Source: Rhizophagus clarus (taxonomy: Eukaryota > Glomeromycota > Glomeromycetes > Glomerales > Glomeraceae). From it: a stretch of 64,000 bases of DNA. Each line of letters opens with the position of its first letter. The first letter of the stretch is position 1. Location of the stretch: the NCBI GenBank assembly GCA_015698045.1, contig BLAL01000034.1:186001-250000 (forward strand), read 5' to 3'. The notes beneath the pieces were generated by a model. The model had not been told where the DNA came from, made no database searches, and saw only the letters and a list, made by a program, of their open reading frames with translations. Below, one piece after another: positions 24,290 through 36,121 of this stretch. A program made the position numbers and the translations under genes.

Positions 24290-24965
24290 AAAAAAAAAAT
24301 ATACTTTCTGGGTGCCTGTCTAAGCCAGATATAGAACAAAATAGGGGTTCTGAGACAAGATTTCTGTATAGGTATAATTAGTGTAAGCCTCTCCCGGCTT
24401 ATTTCCCAATATACGAAATTTATGTAATCATTTTTAACCCCAAATTTATTTCCAAGACCAGGAAACATATAGAAATACGATATTGAATTTAAGTTTTAAA
24501 TCAGGCTGGGGCACAAATTTTGTTAACATATCCTTTTATCCATTTTTTTAGTTTTCAAGTTAAAGGAGATAACCATCTTTGTTAATGCACTGGCCTGATT
24601 TTAATTCCAAATAATATATCAAAAAAAGTATGCGATATTGCTTGTCTTTAAAAAAGGCCAAGAGCACCGAGGACCAAAGTATCCGAGTGTGCTCGCAGGC
24701 CGCAAATGCAAGCTCATTTTGCATATCAGATTTTATGTTATCCTAGAATTAATTCTAAAGCTGATTCATTAACATAAACAAATCCAGGATAAGTCTCACC
24801 TCAAAGAGGTGAGACTTATCCTGTCTGGTATCCAAATTCTTGATTTAAAAAAAAATTGAGTCTATTATAGCATACCATTATTTTTTTGATATACAGGAAA
24901 CCATTCTAAAGTCAATTCATTTAAAAATTCATTAAGAAAAATAAATCTTACCTCTGAGTGACCAT
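24290..24965 (+). repeat. Left terminal inverted repeat of element A2
   Basis: Matches 36122-36830 in inverse complement, starting near GGTGCCT/ATATAGAACAAAAT, through AGTGTAAGCCTCTCCCNGCT, CAAGTTAAAGGAGATAACCA and GAATTAATTCTA, to the block with CAGGAAACCATTCTA. Copies have many small differences, which points to age. Confidence 0.8.
24786..24822. repeat. Perfect 17-bp-stem hairpin in the left terminal repeat
   Basis: AGGATAAGTCTCACCTC, loop AAA, then the exact inverse complement. A different hairpin occupies the corresponding part of the right repeat. Confidence 0.8.
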
Positions 24966-24979
24966 ATTTATATCGCACC

Positions 24980-25255
24980 TCAAAGTATAACCTTTTCATT
25001 ATATTGATCATATATCAAGGCCTTATTTTGAAGAATATTCACATAATGAATCTGATAATTGCTCTTATTACAATAGCTACATAAGTCATTATTAATCCCT
25101 GGAGGTTTATTTATCTTTGTAGGTCTACCACATACTCTGCATGGTAGGCGCAACATAGATTTGCAATGTAAATGACATCCTTCAGGTTTATCATAACCAT
25201 TACCACAAATTTCACCAGTATTTTTAAGATGATAACAAACAAATTTTGCCTTCAT
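24980..25255 (-). CDS. Small zinc-binding protein, left end of element A2
   Basis: 91 residues with paired C/H motifs: CYHLKNTGEICG, KPEGCHLHCK, LPCRVCGRPT and LCSYCNKS. It is a diverged paralogue of the plus-strand gene 35871-36116 at the other end (shared NTG, PEGCHLH and PC..CG.PT). Both point outward to their terminal repeat. It could bind DNA at the element ends or regulate transcription; that is inference from position. The frame is intact. Confidence 0.6.
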   Translation of the reverse strand: MKAKFVCYHLKNTGEICGNGYDKPEGCHLHCKSMLRLPCRVCGRPTKINKPPGINNDLCSYCNKSNYQIHYVNILQNKALIYDQYNEKVIL

Positions 25256-25329
25256 TTCTTCTGGATAAATAAATAATTTTAATTGAAAAAATCTTTACAC
25301 AATATAGTAAAACATATACTAATTATACA

Positions 25330-25713
25330 ATGAGTACACAAAATCAATTAGCAGATACCAAGCCTACATATCAAGAAATCGAACAGGCATTAATAAATGT
25401 AGTCAAGGCAGGGATCTACTATAGAAAACTAAAAGATGGTAAATTCATGCAATCATACAAAGAGCGAATTAAAAAATTACGCCAGGCAGAAGATCCCTAA
25501 GAATATGTTCTCAAACTAGCCATGACCATATTTCCTAATGAAGCCAAATATCATAAAGTCAAAGATGACTACAAAGAATTCTACGGGAAGGATCCAAAGA
25601 TTCTTAATACCATTATGGAACTATATAAATTATACTATAAATTAGCCAAGGATTATTTTATTACCGATAAACAAGTTGATGAAGAGACAGAAGACTTCTT
25701 ATCATCACTTTAG
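25330..25713 (+). pseudogene. Small helical protein shared by elements A and B, one stop
   Basis: Starts at ATG 25330 (MSTQNQLADTK). One in-frame TAA at 25498-25500 separates YKERIKKLRQAEDP from EYVLKLAMTIFPNE. The protein aligns by eye with family B 45420-45854: AL..V..AG, then Y...IKK, then LA/AKK..PNE..YHK/YEK, then LYKLYYKL against VYDLYKHI. Predicted mostly helical with no known motif. Its conservation beside PolB or integrase in both families suggests a core role, perhaps in replication or as a structural part. Confidence 0.6.
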
Positions 25714-25732
25714 AGATTTAATTCGTGAGCAC

Positions 25733-26776
25733 TTACTGAGGAGGCAATTTAGTATCAAAGGGAATAACCATTAACTCTTCTCGCACAAAAGATCTTTCAG
25801 GATGTTTGACTACATAATCATCATCATCAGTTAGTCCAAAGGGGACTTCTTCCAGCCAGTACAAGATCAGCTGATTTTTTTGCATTATAGATTCCCAGAT
25901 ATGATAAATATGTGGAGACTAATTCAAGTCACCAGCACGACGCCTCCCATCCTCTAAATCAATAGGATACAACAAATATCTTACTAATACATCGCTAGAA
26001 AGCTTTTTCTCATCAAAGCCTATAGGACTATCCCAAAGGTAAGAAGGTTTAGCAAAGACCTCTTTTTCCTTTATTGCATCAACAGGAGAAATACCAAGCT
26101 GACGTGTGATAGAATTATTAATGTCCTCAACAACTATCAACAAATTCTTTACCCAAGTCCTGGATCGTCTATCTAAAGTCAAGAGATCAGAAGCATCCTG
26201 GGAAGGAAATAGCTTTTCAACTAAGGTGCGATTATACCTTTCAACAATACCCATAGTATGCTTAGATTTGGCCTTCTGTATTTTCACGCCATGCTCTTTC
26301 ATTAATCTCTCACAATCACCTTTAAACTCTGATCCTCTATCAGTAATTAATAATTTCGGCCAGACCAAAGGACACTTAGGATCATCATAGATTTTCTCAA
26401 GTGATCGAGCAATAGTAGCAGAAGTTAAGATACGCTGCCTATCCTTAACATTATATGCACCAATAGGGATAGAGGCTTTATATCTCGAAGTCACATCAAC
26501 CATATTAAGGCAAAAAAGATAAGTAATCTGACCTACTTTGTCATAAGGCATGTAGAGAACATCCGCCTGATAGACTTCATTGGGAATAGTAACAGAGCAA
26601 AAACTTGCATGAGGGATATATTTAGGACGAGGCTTATGTATTTGGTGTATAGCTTGTCTCTCAAGCCAGTCCTCCACTTCATCTAAACTAAAATCATACC
26701 CAGCTTTAAGAGAAGCTTCATGTAATTTTTTAACATTTTGATAATAACCAATAGGCTGATAATAAATCTTTTTCAA
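25733..26776 (-). pseudogene. Retroviral-type (DDE) integrase of Polinton kind, copy A2
   Basis: Integrase that would insert the linear element DNA into the host chromosome. Numbering from 26776: an N-terminal region with YYQNVKKLHEASLKAG, then catalytic residues D72 (QADVLYMP), D146 (ITDRGSEF) and E179 (GIVERYNRT). A TAG at 25919-25921 interrupts it at GDLN; the frame continues with SPHIYHIWES and VREELMVIP to the stop at 25733. The equivalent residue is probably Trp (TGG to TAG). Unlike family B it has no chromodomain. The 5' end is probably further upstream, overlapping the start of the divergent coiled-coil gene. Confidence 0.85.
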
Positions 26777-26835
26777 AGCAATAGAAATATCAAGATTTCA
26801 AGTTTCACCAGAATCTATAGAAATAATAGGTAACA

Positions 26836-27627
26836 ATGGGAGTTGATCAGACATATCTTGAACAACTAAACAGCAACTTTGATTTAGGGATAAAGTTAGT
26901 ACAAAAGAAAATCCGCAAACTTGAAGAGGAAATTAAAGCCTGTGAGCGATATATTTCTCATTTTGAAAAGAATATACAATCTTATGATGATGAAGTTAAT
27001 CAGCTAAAGGATAAATGTAAGGTTATTCTAAGTAAACTTAAAAAATGTCAGGATCACCTGGAGGTAAAAGAGGAGGCATTAGTTATTCAAGATAATCGAA
27101 TTATCCAGCTAGAAGACACAATAGATAAACTTAAATCTCGTATACAAGAATTATCTAAATCTAGTAATAAACATTCTGAAGAAAAACAAGAAAATATGGC
27201 TATACCTGATATTTTAATAAATATCGCTACAGTACTAGATCGGGTGGAAGCATATATTGATGGGGATACATCATTTAACCCCAAAAATACACTAAATGGA
27301 ATACGAATCTCATTAACAACTGCTCGTGGACTTATGCAAAGACATGCTCAAGATGCTATTAACATGCAAGGTCAGCTTATTACTGCTCATGGTCTGCTTA
27401 ATAATACCTATGGTCAGATAAATAACCTTATGAATGATATGGCAAATGTTAGAAATGAATGTCTTCGAAGAGCTCAGCTACTGACTTTGGCATATAATAA
27501 TGAGGCAAATGAGCGTTGACGTTGGTGGCAAATAGCTCAAGATAGGCAAACTAATGGTCAAAGAATAGCCTTAAGAAAACAAAACTGAATAAATGTATTA
27601 GTAGGAGAAAAGCCATCCTTCAGCTAA
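26836..27627 (+). pseudogene. Coiled-coil protein preceding Gag, copy A2
   Basis: MGVDQTYLEQL start, long coiled coil (residues 20-115, KIRKLEEEIKACERY and later heptads), then a helical C-terminal half rich in Gln and Asn (AHGLLNNTYGQINNLMND). In-frame TGAs at 27517-27519 and near 27585 break it; A3 has CGA at the second, but also a stop near the first. Its stop overlaps the Gag start (TAATG in A3). It sits where family B has its own coiled-coil protein (59376-60026). A scaffold or capsid-assembly role is inferred from the pairing with Gag. Confidence 0.65.
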
Positions 27628-29962
27628 TAAATCAGAGACGCAAAGCTGAGGCAGACTTAGCAGAATTTAATCGGGCATTTGTATTTAATAAATATCAAAA
27701 ATGGAAGAGTAGGGAATTAAATTCACGATAAATTATTTTGAATTTACAAAACAATCCTCCAGGAAACATGGCTACAATACAAGATGTCATGCATACATTA
27801 TCACCATTATTTGCACAATTACCCAATTATGATGGGCAGGAACCATCAGACGTATATTATCAAAAGCTTAGAAATAAAAATGAGATGGCACGTCCCTTAA
27901 CCGTTACTGCCTTTAATGCCGCTGCAAGATGTCAAGTTATGATAAATAAGATGACAGGTAGATTTGCACCTGTTCCTGCCAATGATCCTTATGCAGCAGG
28001 TAATCCAGCTATTAATACTGAACCTCATTTTCTAAATTGGTTGCGTGAAAAATATAGAGAAGTTATGGTAGGGACTAACCGAAGTGCTATATTTGCTCTT
28101 GTTAATGAAAAGTTTTTAGAGACAGATACTCCAGATAGTTATGAAAAACAAATCAAACCACTAGTACAAGCAATGCCAGATGCTGATGCCTTACCTTATC
28201 TATTTAATCAATTGTCTTCTGATTTAGAAATGAGAGTTAGAATTGCTAATCCTGCTACAGTCATTGCATTTTTTACAGACTTGCGTAATATATGGCATGA
28301 AAGTGCAGGTAAAAGAATACAAGCTCATACAATAGCTCCAGTTAATTATATAGCTCAACCACATAAAGATGATTTTAAAATTCGTCTAGCAAGAGATTTG
28401 GCTTATACAGGAATAGGAACAGATGATGCGACATTAGAAAATTTTATTTATGAAGAACTTAAAAAGAGATTAGGAGGTCAAACAGCTCATATTAGAAAGA
28501 GCCCCTTTATACCCAAAAGTGCATATGCCACGAAGAAAGTTGTTAGAAAGGTAGTGCCAAAAGCATCTGCAAAGCAAACCCGACATTGTTCAGCATGTGG
28601 AAAGGTTGGTCATACAAAAATTAATTGTCCTAGACTTAAGCGGACTGAGAAAGTTAATTATGTATATTAAAATGAGGAAGAAGATCCTGAAGACTCTGAA
28701 GAAGAATACATAGAAGAATATATAGAGGATTCTGAAGAAGAGAAAGTAGAAGAAGATGACGAATATATTGATGCTGACGAATCTCGAAACTGCTATGCTG
28801 TAAAAAAAAAGTAGTACGAAGTGGAGTACCAATAAAAAAGAGTACCAAGAAGTCCCCTACTTCCAAATCTCATATTAGCAATATAGACACAGCTGCAAAT
28901 TATATGTTTCAAATAGCCTTAAAATCTTCAATAGCATCATTAGTCTTTCATTGTCCTAGAGAGATTCTTATAGAAATTTCAAAATTTATTAATATGATAT
29001 TTTCCAAAATAAAAGACCATTGCTTAAATACTAGTATGCCAAATGATACGGTTAAAAGAAGGGAATCAACATGGAGAATTGTTGCAAGTAAATTCAAAGA
29101 CATCTTATTTCCACTATTGCAGGCAGTAAATAGTGAGCAGAAGCCTCTTTTACAAGTTCCCGATAATGAATCTAAAATTAAGGAAATTAATACTGCTTCT
29201 TCTAGCTATGTTATACTAGAAAGCATTCGGTTAGATCATGCTATTAAGGCTTATGCATCGGCTCAAAAAAAAATAGTCACATATATTGGCCAAAGCCCTT
29301 AGAGATAAATTTTTTACAAATAAAGGATGCTGATGATGTTGCGACCATCTCCTGTAAGGTGGGGAGCGTGACTATACCATATGCAATGATTGATAGTGGA
29401 TCAGACTCGTCAATAGTCTCAGAAAATGTTGCAAAGCATTTGGGTCTAAAAATAGATAAGAAAAAGATTCATAGACTTAATGGAGTTGCAAGTAAGTCCC
29501 ATTCTCTTGGTACAGTTAATAGTGTTCCTGTAACTATTGAGGATGGAGAAAATAGTGACACCATTTCAGATGAATTCTCTGTCGTTCCTACAGAATATGA
29601 TGATAATGGAAAAGAACTATCCCTATTTATTCTTGGAACTCAATGGCAGTATCGTGCAGGATGGGAACCCTTAGTAAAGGGGGAATTCAAGGCAACTCAA
29701 AATGGGAAGACTATTACCATCCCTCTATCTGTTCACAAATCTCAGCGTAATGTTTTTACTGTAGGAAAAGAGCCAGAACCTGTAAAAAAAAACAGCAGAC
29801 CGTACATATATGCATTGTGGTAAAGAATTCCGTTTTCCATGTAGGTTAAAACAGCATTATAAAACAGTTAAGTGTTCAGACAGTGTTTCATCACAGATCG
29901 AACAATATTCAGACAGCAATCAGGAAAAAAATACAGTACCTATTCAGCTATTTTTGGTATAA
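27627..29962 (+). pseudogene. Gag-protease-zinc-finger polyprotein, copy A2
   Basis: Retroelement-like structural polyprotein. The Gag-like region shows FLNWLREKYREVM, DTPDSYEKQIKPLVQ, LPYLFNQL and FFTDLRNIW, followed by a CCHC knuckle (CSACGKVGHTKINC, about 28589) and an acidic linker. The retropepsin-like domain has AMIDSGSDSSIV (29385) and a conserved LFILGTQW. A C2H2 finger (HCGKEF...LKQHY) closes the protein at 29962. Breaks: the start codon of A3 is ATA here, TAA at 27730 and 28668, then a frame change around 28800 and another near 29280; the finger is in another frame after an A8 run at 29787. Copy A3 has different breaks, so one continuous ancestral frame is likely. No reverse transcriptase or RNase H follows. 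Confidence 0.8.
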
Positions 29963-30104
29963 TATAGCCTTTTGAAGTTCTTGAATGACATTCTATTTGC
30001 CAAGAAAAATTTTTTTTAATATATTATACAAAAATAAATACAAATGTTTGGGACTTTGCCCGTGATATATAACGTCTAGGCCTATCGCACTACACAATAC
30101 AAAA
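29963..30104. terminator. Convergent gap between Gag-protease and the Crinkler-like gene
   Basis: A short AT-rich spacer (AAATTTTTTTTAATATATTA near 30006) between two convergent genes; probably holds both 3' ends. No defined signal beyond this. Confidence 0.3.
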
Positions 30105-30560
30105 TTATTCTTGCAACAGATGAACAACGATATAATAATGCTCTAATCGATGTTGTGTATTAAAAAAAGAGGAAACCAAGTCTTGCGGTTGCATACGCAT
30201 CTCATCAGGAGTTTGAAAAAGTTTTAAGCGAACACTATTAAATGGTGCCCGCAATGTGTTTTGAATTGCGACTTCAAGTATGCTAACTGTTTGATTCTTG
30301 TTAACTGTAACGACTGGGGTAACTTCACCGAGTTGAAGACCATGAAGTGAACCAATAGGAACAATAATACAGTTAAGAGTGATTTTATTTGTGCTTTCCT
30401 AAATACAATGTTTATAGTGAGAAAAAGCTTGCTCGCATGAAAGCACGTCTTTTAACATATACGTACCATAATTTTATGTGGGAAGGTTGACTCAATTTCT
30501 ACCTGTATTTTTGCACTTTATATTTATTTCTGGGCTCGTGGAATAATAAAAAGCCAGCAG
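30105..30560 (-). CDS. Crinkler-like ubiquitin-fold domain gene of element A2
   Basis: Last exon 30398-30105 after a TTTAG acceptor: KITLNCIIVPIGSLHG, then NQTVSILEVAIQNTL, VRLKLFQTP, QDLVSSFFNTQ and a final YYIVVHLLQE. A preceding exon ends at an ATGGTACG donor (exon end 30467) and reads VEIESTFPHK. Same structure and position as the A1 gene at 10191-10484. The beta-strand pattern and the end HRLEHYYIVV resemble Crinkler N-domains (compare EHIHIIV). It lacks any effector C-terminus, so it may use the ubiquitin-like fold for another purpose. Confidence 0.5.
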
Positions 30561-30881
30561 GTATATAATTAACATTGTCGTCTAATGCCAAGAGTTCTAT
30601 AAAAGCACATGGAAACGAAATCATCATACCTTTTCACATGGAGATCTACTTTGCAAGACATATAGTTGGCTTACGCCTGACGATCTTAAAATTGTGACTC
30701 CCTTAGCCCTCCATAACATATGGTTTTAACGTTATTATTTACTTATATGGTAGGCCTTATGTTGCAACTAGACCTTCTTTCACATTTTTTTTCTCATATT
30801 TGTTTGGGGAAAAAATTTATTTTGTCGCACAATTTGGCCAAAGGCGCAGTGCATGGCTCAGCAATTCTTCTGAGATGATGA
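30561..30881 (-). other. Conserved but undecoded stretch downstream of PolB
   Basis: Similar to 9700-9990 of element A1 on the other strand (shared CATATGTTATGGAGGGCT, GTAGATCT.CATGTGAAAAGG, ACTCTTGGCAT). Conserved at DNA level, but I could not find a consistent frame. It may contain small exons of the Crinkler-like gene. Confidence 0.45.
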
Positions 30882-31106
30882 TCATTTCTCTGGACTAGCA
30901 TTAATCAAACTGCTTGGGAAACTGGAATCAGAAATATCAAACATTTTATTCACATCGCTTTTAAACAATTTTACAAGGTTTTCTAGTCTCTCTAAATTTT
31001 TCTCAAATACTTTGGTTAGCTCCTCCAGATCGCTAGGTAAATTATTGGATAAATCTTTTTTACTTGGTCCTTCTGGGATCCTTTTGGCTTGGCGATCGCT
31101 TTCCAT
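30882..31106 (-). CDS. Short coiled-coil protein next to PolB, copy A2
   Basis: MESDRQAKRIPEGPSKKDL start, then a coiled coil (DLEELTKVFEKNLERLENLVKLFK). 74 residues, intact in this copy and broken in A1 (9470-9676). It lies just after PolB on the same strand. It could be an exon of the following gene. No function recognised. Confidence 0.5.
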   Translation of the reverse strand: MESDRQAKRIPEGPSKKDLSNNLPSDLEELTKVFEKNLERLENLVKLFKSDVNKMFDISDSSFPSSLINASPEK

Positions 31107-31200
31107 TCTTACTTTCGGTACTGCAGAAGTTAGTCTAATTAATGGGAAGAAAAAAATAATATAATAATGTATGTGATCTGACTACACATCACTATCTAGT

Positions 31201-34200
31201 TTATGTCTGAAGGCTAGATATGTGAGACACACATTCGTTTAGATATTTCTCCGGAAGCTTGGCCCTCATAGTTCTTTTTTCTGCCTGTTCATGAGGAATA
31301 TCAGCTTTTACCATATTCTTATAAAATATAATGCGCCAATGGAAATATGGTAAAGTAGTTACTCCATCTGATAGGATCCAGCGCTTAGTATCTATGGGAC
31401 AGAGTGCTTTTTTCTCAGACTCGACCAGAGATAATATGTGGTCCTTTGATCAGAAACCAACATTCTTGGCATAGAATACCTTTTTCTGGAATAAACAATC
31501 CTGATATACTTGAGTTAATGGGGATTTACTTTCGGGATATGTGTTCTCTGCCATTTCTTCCATACCCTTCTTACTAACCCCCTTATGCTTAGACCTTGTA
31601 GACTTATCGGCTAAGACATAATGGTAAGACTTGGCTCGAATGTGAAAAGATTCTGTGATCACATTACCTGGAGTCTCATTCTTGAAAAGTCCAATAGTTT
31701 TAGTGTCATTGAGATCGAAGTGATCTGGATACTCAGCCATATATATCTTTATAGATATCTTCAGTCTCGACTTGAAATATAAAGGAATCTGTATCCATAT
31801 AACCAAGCTGGGCATTATCACCATATCTCTCCTTTACATATCCATACCAGAATTGATACATATGGAGCTTGCTAAGACCCAAGACAGATGCCCCAACAAT
31901 GATGGGTTTATTGAGAGTCACACTAGCCTTTCCCATATGTGCTCCTATCAGTGTATCTCCAAGCGGATGTTCATACTTGAATCTCGGGCTACTGACTTTC
32001 TTTAAGAAGGACTTTTCATCTCGCTCATTATTCATTTTCATGAGCTTGACATCCTGGTATTTGCGAACACTCTCCATAGTCTTACCATATACTGAGTTAT
32101 TCATAAGCTTGAAGAAGTCTTTTTCGAAGGTATTCTTAGCCCCTTGTCATTTCTCGGTATTAAATGCAATATATGGGGCGAGCCAGTTAGTCTGGTCAAA
32201 AGAAAGGATCTCTGAAACTTCGTCTACAACCATGCCTAATTTTACATAGTATTGGAGCTCTAGGTAATGGATGACATAATCCTTTCTCGGACCAAGATGG
32301 GGACTAACTTTTCCGTCTTAGAGAAGTGTCCTCCATCCAAGTTATTTACAAGCTCCTCATTATATGGGCTAAGCCAATCCTTTCCTACTGCGACATTCTT
32401 CACGGCTGGAGGTAAGTCTCTCAAATAATCATGGGTCTTGAGAGGAAAGTGAGACTTAATATTTAAGAAATATCCGCGTGGAGCATTTGCCTTAGTCTTA
32501 AGAATTTTTTCAAGATATTTCTTTTGCATAGCAGAGTTTTTTAGAAGGTATTCCCGGCTAGCCTCCCATTGATAATTTCCAATAGGTAAGAACTGGCTCA
32601 TAGACCAGCCATAAAGATTGTTTGCATCTACATATGATATCCATGATGTGGGTTTGGATGGGTTGAATGCCTGACCCATCTTGGGATTATTGGCTTTGAA
32701 ATATCGCTTACAAGCCTTAGATATACCACCCCTCTTGGCTTTCTCAATAAAGTCATGCATAGACATATCTGTAAATAGCTCGATCTTAACCCCAGTTTTC
32801 TTGAGCATCGCATCCTAGGATAAGGATGGGGCAGAGACATAGTGGCTGAGATCGAGCTCATAATATTTTATGCATGTCTTTCGGAATTGGGTCCAGACAT
32901 CTGCAAGAGAGAGTACGTCAATTTTAAGATAAAGATCATGGTACTCACCTAGATTTTTATAGCCATATGTTTTCCATACTTTTTGTGCATGGTGGTAGTC
33001 TTCCTGTGAGATCTTCCCTTTTAGAGTTGTAGTAAATTCGTGAATTGGTGGAAGTTCAGTCTCCAAGAATCTATCTTGAGAATCGATATAGTCATAATAA
33101 TATATTCCCTTACGAGTTGCTAGGGAAATTTGGCCAGGAGTAAAGCCTTTAAAGTGCTGGCTGGTAATTGGGTGGTCGTCGCCCAAGTTTTTTGTGAGAT
33201 TTGCCAAGCTATTGTTCATGAACTGCTGGCTATCGATATATTTGAGCTGACCTACTTTCATAGCCTTATATCGCTCAAATGTTTCAGCTATGACTTGGAT
33301 ATGAAGAGCATTAGCTGATCGTCCAACAGATTCACAAACCAAGTGAGAATCACAAACCAAGTGAGAATCATAATCCCGCAAGTTGTGGAAGATAACTGGG
33401 ATTGGGGTCTTCCAAGCTTGAATCTGAGTTTGAGATTGCAATCCCTATGAGCTGATCCACAAAACTTACCTGTGATATGGCAATGATCCCAAACCTTATT
33501 AGTCTTAGCTTTTTCGCTGTCAATAGCTTTAGTTGCCTTATCAATAGTTGTTTGGATGGCATTATATTCTGCTGACTCTTTTTTAAAGTTTTTTAGCTTC
33601 TCTTTAAGGTAGGTTATTTTATCTTCTAAGCGCTCTATTTCATTTGTATCTATATTGAACTTACCTTTGCAAATCCAACAGCTAATAGCTTCAGCAAATC
33701 TTTTCTTGTCATCCTCAGTCTCAATTCGCTCATGCTTGATAGCTAGGACCTCATTGATTTTGACTAATTCCTGATCGATTCTTTGAACAAATTCTTGGGT
33801 GGCATTTTCTCCTCTGTATAGGAATGGACCCCATACATCTCCAGTGTCAATCCAGTGAACCAGGTAGCAGAAACTATTAGCCTTCTGTTCAGCTAGTTTT
33901 CGCATGCTTCCTCCATATGTTTCATCATACTTCTTGTTGTCAGCCTCAAAATCAGCTATGATGACACATGGGGCATTGATCATCCTACCATAGTTTTTGA
34001 ACCCCTCAAAATCATTAACCCCTTTCACTGACATTGCAACTCTTTGGGGAGCATTTTCATGTAATCCTGGACACCATTCTAAATGACGATCTAGAGATTT
34101 TCAGAGGTCCAGCTTTGAAAACATCCATCACATAGATACTTCTTTTCTTTATGCGCAGTATCCCCATATATTAATTTGCTATGATTTTTGATCCAGAAAA

Positions 34201-35742
34201 AGTGGTTCTTTTGCCCGTATTTATCTCCATCCTCAGATTTGATAATATCTGTAAGAGCCAATAATCGAATTTTATGTTTTCTTTTAAAATTTTTACTAGC
34301 TATTACAGCTTTTGGGGTGGCCGATTCTTCATTCCATCCCCAAACACTGATGGAGATATCTGGATTCATCTTCTCAATTTTATCAAATATACGTGAACAG
34401 ATGGGAGTTGGCATTGGGATACCATCTAACTTAACAATATCTAAATAGGGCTTGTATTTCTTAGCTTGAAAGATTCGTTCTAGATGATCTGTATGTCCAT
34501 CCTGATGAGCAAAATATGCACCCAATGCACCTTGAAGACATCTTTCTGAAGGCCTATTTGTTTCTGGATTAATGAGACCTTGATTATCTGGATTGATTGT
34601 ACTTTTTGTATTAGCTAATTTCTTGGGAGTAGGGATGTAAGACCCTCCAAGAGCTCTACGAAGTGTATATGTTTCAATAGATATTTCAAGAATTCGTTTG
34701 AGAATATAACGAGATCCTTTCTTTAATGTTCCCTCAATTTGCACATCTATTTCTCCAATAGTTTTGGTTATGTGCTCCTCTATATCCTCTTCTAAAAGAA
34801 TTGCTCGCATATCACCTCTATGATATTTCTCTACTTCTGCTGGTTCGCTTGTATCATCTGGCTTTCTTTTAGCAATTGAATATTGGCACAATGCTACTAT
34901 GGCTGATTTTATTTGATCTTTTTTATGAAGCTCTGTTTGAAGAACTTCCTTTATTTTTGGACGAATTAATCCTATAAGTTGAGGCATGTATGGCATTTTT
35001 TTATATTCTTCTGGCTTAGCTATTTGTTGAATAAAAGTATATGTTGGATTGTCATCTGGATGGGAAATTTTGCCCACCCATTTGCTCATTAAAGAACGAT
35101 TTCTATGCGGTCTTTCTGGATTTCTTCCAACTGGACATTCTTTAAAGATAATATCCTCCTGAATAGGTTCCTTTGGGATTGCGTCTTGCTCTTGAGCATT
35201 TTGTTGCTCAACTTCTCTAGGTCCCACCTCTTGAGGAATATTTTTCTCGAAAGCCTCATCATCAACTTGTAATAGATCATGATGTAGACGCTGACATTCT
35301 TTTAAGTTTAGTGGTAAATCAAGTTCTTCACCAGTAACTTCGAACCATCTTCGGCGCAATCTGACACCCCATCTTTTCATATGCTCTCTAGGTTTTTTTG
35401 CATGTCTATCAATAAACTTACCTTGAGTGACCTCGCTAGGTCCTGCCTGCTCTTCTCTATTTGCTTGGGTTGATTGGCTGGGACCTGTTTTGGGATCATT
35501 CTCTTGATTTTTGTCTTGCGGAATGGAAGTTTGAATAGGCTCAGGTTTCTATCTTCTTTGATCATTTCCTCGGATATGGATTACTGGAGCATCCCCTTGG
35601 TTTTTGACCTGTGGGGTGGGGTTTGAATAGGTATTGGCTTGCATTTAAACTTTCTATTTAAATGCTCACAAAGTTTATTAGGATTTGCACACTCTTTTCC
35701 ACATCGTTCACAAGTTCGATTTTTTTTGTCACTTCTTGTCAT
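31201..35742 (-). pseudogene. Family B DNA polymerase of Polinton/Maverick type, copy A2, decayed
   Basis: Same protein as copy A1 but without the LTR. Start ATG 35742 (MTRSDKKNRTCERCGKEC, zinc finger). The long second block 34091-35380 is open, then breaks by a small deletion at the second zinc finger. The exonuclease block (IADFEADNKK) and the endonuclease VII-like insert (CWICKGKF, WDHCHITGKF, SAHRDCN) follow at 34034-33430. Palm motifs: A YVDANNLYGW (about 32625), B NNSVYGKTME (32104) and C YMDTDSF (about 31795). Breaks: frameshifts near 34103, 33435 and 32300, TAG at 32815-32817, shared TGA at 32152 and 31450, and a two-base AT gain near 31740. It ends at TAA 31201. Inactive, but it shows the full domain order. 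Confidence 0.85.
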
Positions 35743-35870
35743 ACTGATTTGTATATAATACCTTTACAAATTTTTTATTTAATTAATTAATTCCCTAGGT
35801 GATGGTATATATTCAGGACAATATATTACCATTACAGATTTTTCTCTTTAATTAATTATTTCTCTATATA

Positions 35871-36116
35871 GTGAAAATGATCAGAGAATATTTCTGTCCA
35901 TACTTACTTAATACTGGTAAGGCCCATGGAGTCCCCTGCATGCGACCAGAAGGATGTCATTTACATTGGAAGGCTAAGCCACGCATCCCTTGTAGTGAAT
36001 GTGGTAAGCCTACTGGTTCTACTTCAGGACTGTGCCCATTGCATGTTAAAGGATACTATGTGATTCAATATGTTAACAGACTTCGGGATAAGGTTCGGTG
36101 TACTCAGAATAGTTAG
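35871..36116 (+). CDS. Small zinc-binding protein, right end of element A2
   Basis: 81 residues with four metal-ligand pairs: CPYLLNTGKAHGVPC, PEGCHLHWK, IPCSECGKPT and LCPLHVKG. Paralogue of the minus-strand gene 24980-25255. It is divergent from PolB and runs outward into the right terminal repeat. Intact frame. Role unknown; see the left-end gene. Confidence 0.6.
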   Translation: MKMIREYFCPYLLNTGKAHGVPCMRPEGCHLHWKAKPRIPCSECGKPTGSTSGLCPLHVKGYYVIQYVNRLRDKVRCTQNS

Positions 36117-36121
36117 CAATT

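Noticed and set aside
28590..28866. Two Phe/Leu-rich minus-strand frames
   Set aside because: Antisense shadows of the acidic Gag-protease linker.
31869..32249. Plus-strand frames over PolB copy A2 (and 8303-8692 minus over A1)
   Set aside because: Antisense shadows of the conserved polymerase palm; they recur in both copies only because the sense strand does.
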